Positions 62,811-64,000 of a DNA stretch of 64,000 nucleotides are shown here, piece after piece. Location: NCBI RefSeq assembly GCF_014170305.1, contig NZ_LZZT01000040.1:1-64000 (forward strand), read 5' to 3'. Source of the stretch: Achromobacter sp. UMC71. GTDB lineage: Bacteria; Pseudomonadota; Gammaproteobacteria; Burkholderiales; Burkholderiaceae_B. Each line of letters opens with the position of its first letter. Position 1 is the stretch's first letter. Position numbers and translations under genes: made by a program. The notes beneath the pieces are model-generated. The model saw nothing but the letters and a program-made list of their open reading frames with translations, had not been told where the DNA came from and made no database searches.

Positions 62811-64000
62811 ATGACCCCGACCCGCCGTTCCTTCCTGCTTCGCGCCACTGGCGCCGCCCTTTTCGCAGCCGGCCTGGCCCTGCAACCGGCGCTGGCCGCC
62901 GACCCGATCAAGATCGGCCTGATCACCGCCCTGTCGGGTGAATCGGCGCGGGCAGGCGAAGCGCTGACGCGCGGCATGACCATTGCGATCGACGAGATCA
63001 ACGCTGGCGGCGGCCTCTTGGGCGGCCGCCAGATCGTGCTGGTGCGGCGCGATGACGAAGGCAACCCGGCCAAGGGCATGGCCGCGGCGCGCGAACTGAT
63101 CTACAAGGAAAAGGTTGCCGTGCTGTTCGGCGGCCTGGACACGCCGGTGTCGATGGCGATCGTGCCCATCGTGAACCAGGAAAAAGTGCCGTTCATGGGC
63201 CCCTGGGCCGCGGGCACCGCGATCACGCAGAACAAGGGCAACCCGAACTTCGTGTTCCGCGTGTCGGCCATGGACGAGATCGTCGACAGCGCCATGGTGC
63301 AGTACGCGCAAAAGACGTTCCAAAGCGCCAAGCCGGGCATGATCCTGGTGAACAACCCATGGGGCGAATCCAACGAAAAGGGCCTGGACGCCGCGCTGGC
63401 GGCCGCCAAGATCGCGCCGGCCGGGGTCGAGAAATTCCAGCCCAACGACCTGGATGTGACGCCGCAACTGAGCCGCCTGAAGGCGGCCGGCGCGGACACG
63501 CTGTTCCTGGTGGGCAACGTGGGCCCGTCGGCGCAGGTGGTCAAGTCGCTGGACCGCATGGGCTGGAAAGTGCCGGTGGTGTCGCACTGGGGTCCGGCGG
63601 GCGGACGCTTCACCGAGCTGGCCGGCCCCAACGCCAAGAACGTGCACTTCGTGCAGACCTACAGCTTCTTCGGCAAGCAAGGCCCGGTGGGTGAAAAGGT
63701 GATGCAGGCGCTCAAGGCCAAGTATTCCGACATCAAGGGGCCGCAGGACATCACCCCGGCGGTGGGCGTGGCCAACGCCTACGACGGCATGCGGCTGGCG
63801 GCGCTGGCTATCAGCCAGGCCGGTTCCACCGACGGCGACGCGGTGCGCCAGGGCTTCTACAAGATCGGCAAGTACGAAGGCCTGATCAAGACCTACGAGC
63901 AGCCCTTCACGCCCGCCTCGCACGATGCGCTGCGCGAGAACGACTACGTGTGGACCCACTTCGTGGACAACCGCATCCTTCCCGTCGCGGGTGCGCAGTA
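62811..64000 (+). CDS. LivK-type ABC transporter substrate-binding protein (3' end outside the window)
   Basis: The gene starts at ATG 62811 after an AGGAG box and stays open for ~396 codons to the right edge. It begins MTPTRRSFLLRATGAALFAA, a twin-arginine-like signal peptide, followed by DPIKIGLITALSGESARAGE, VLFGGLDTPVSMAIVPIVNQ and AYDGMRLAALAIS, as in Peripla_BP_6 receptors for branched-chain amino acids, amides or ureides. Permease and ATPase genes are expected beyond the window. It is divergent from the deacetylase-like operon, which probably uses the transported compound. Confidence 0.9.
   Translation, partial: MTPTRRSFLLRATGAALFAAGLALQPALAADPIKIGLITALSGESARAGEALTRGMTIAIDEINAGGGLLGGRQIVLVRRDDEGNPAKGMAAARELIYKEKVAVLFGGLDTPVSMAIVPIVNQEKVPFMGPWAAGTAITQNKGNPNFVFRVSAMDEIVDSAMVQYAQKTFQSAKPGMILVNNPWGESNEKGLDAALAAAKIAPAGVEKFQPNDLDVTPQLSRLKAAGADTLFLVGNVGPSAQVVKSLDRMGWKVPVVSHWGPAGGRFTELAGPNAKNVHFVQTYSFFGKQGPVGEKVMQALKAKYSDIKGPQDITPAVGVANAYDGMRLAALAISQAGSTDGDAVRQGFYKIGKYEGLIKTYEQPFTPASHDALRENDYVWTHFVDNRILPVAGAQ

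Overview
The window looks like chromosomal DNA of a GC-rich betaproteobacterium of the Alcaligenaceae (Achromobacter/Bordetella type). Supporting signs are two Bug/TctC-type periplasmic receptors, an S-adenosylhomocysteine (SAH) riboswitch in front of ahcY, GC-rich housekeeping genes, and an FhaB/FhaC-like two-partner secretion locus. No rRNA, tRNA or CRISPR array was recognised. This is an attribution from gene content, not a search result.

Left part (1-13.8 kb), mostly ordinary: a sulfide-detoxification locus (TauE-like exporter, SQR-like flavoprotein, small membrane protein, BigR/SqrR-like ArsR repressor, divergent persulfide-dioxygenase-like metallo-hydrolase); a polyphosphate:AMP phosphotransferase/GNAT/HIT operon; a glycosyltransferase with an unexplained N-terminal region; nhaA; a DUF488 gene; three exported envelope proteins; 3-hydroxybutyrate dehydrogenase; TenA.

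Centre (13.8-36.1 kb), the exceptional part: a contact-dependent inhibition (CDI) locus read right to left, cdiB-cdiA-cdiI, followed by a decaying array of displaced toxin/immunity cassettes that keep the same orientation. At least five further cassettes can be read: a 3.5-kb 5'-truncated second cdiA with immunity, a toxin of the same family with its paralogous immunity gene, a frameshifted toxin with a membrane-anchored immunity protein, a lone frameshifted immunity gene, and a deaminase-like toxin with immunity. The cassettes are AT-rich and have no start codon of their own. They are separated by copies of one inverted-repeat unit (two about 25-bp arms with core GTAGTCTGACACC around a spacer of about 20 bp). 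The array also holds a REP-associated tyrosine transposase (RAYT) framed by the same arms, a second broken RAYT, and IS4-family remnants whose end repeatedly abuts the repeat core. The layout suggests that a REP/RAYT system shapes a silent library of CDI toxin tips.

Right part (36.1-64 kb): ung, rhlE, a MidA-like methyltransferase, cca, slt and a 5-formyltetrahydrofolate cyclo-ligase; then the four-gene ATP-grasp/alpha-E/transglutaminase/Anbu-protease operon, with a sigma-54 promoter and an NtrC-type palindrome upstream; a Bug receptor; a methyl-cycle operon (ahcY, PF04020 membrane protein, metF) behind the SAH riboswitch; a glycosyltransferase and a DUF1289 gene; a catabolic operon (Bug receptor, LeuC/LeuD paralogs, haloacetate-dehalogenase-like hydrolase) with a divergent LysR; and a second catabolic cluster (flavin reductase-like, GntR, polysaccharide-deacetylase-like) divergent from a LivK-type receptor cut by the window edge.
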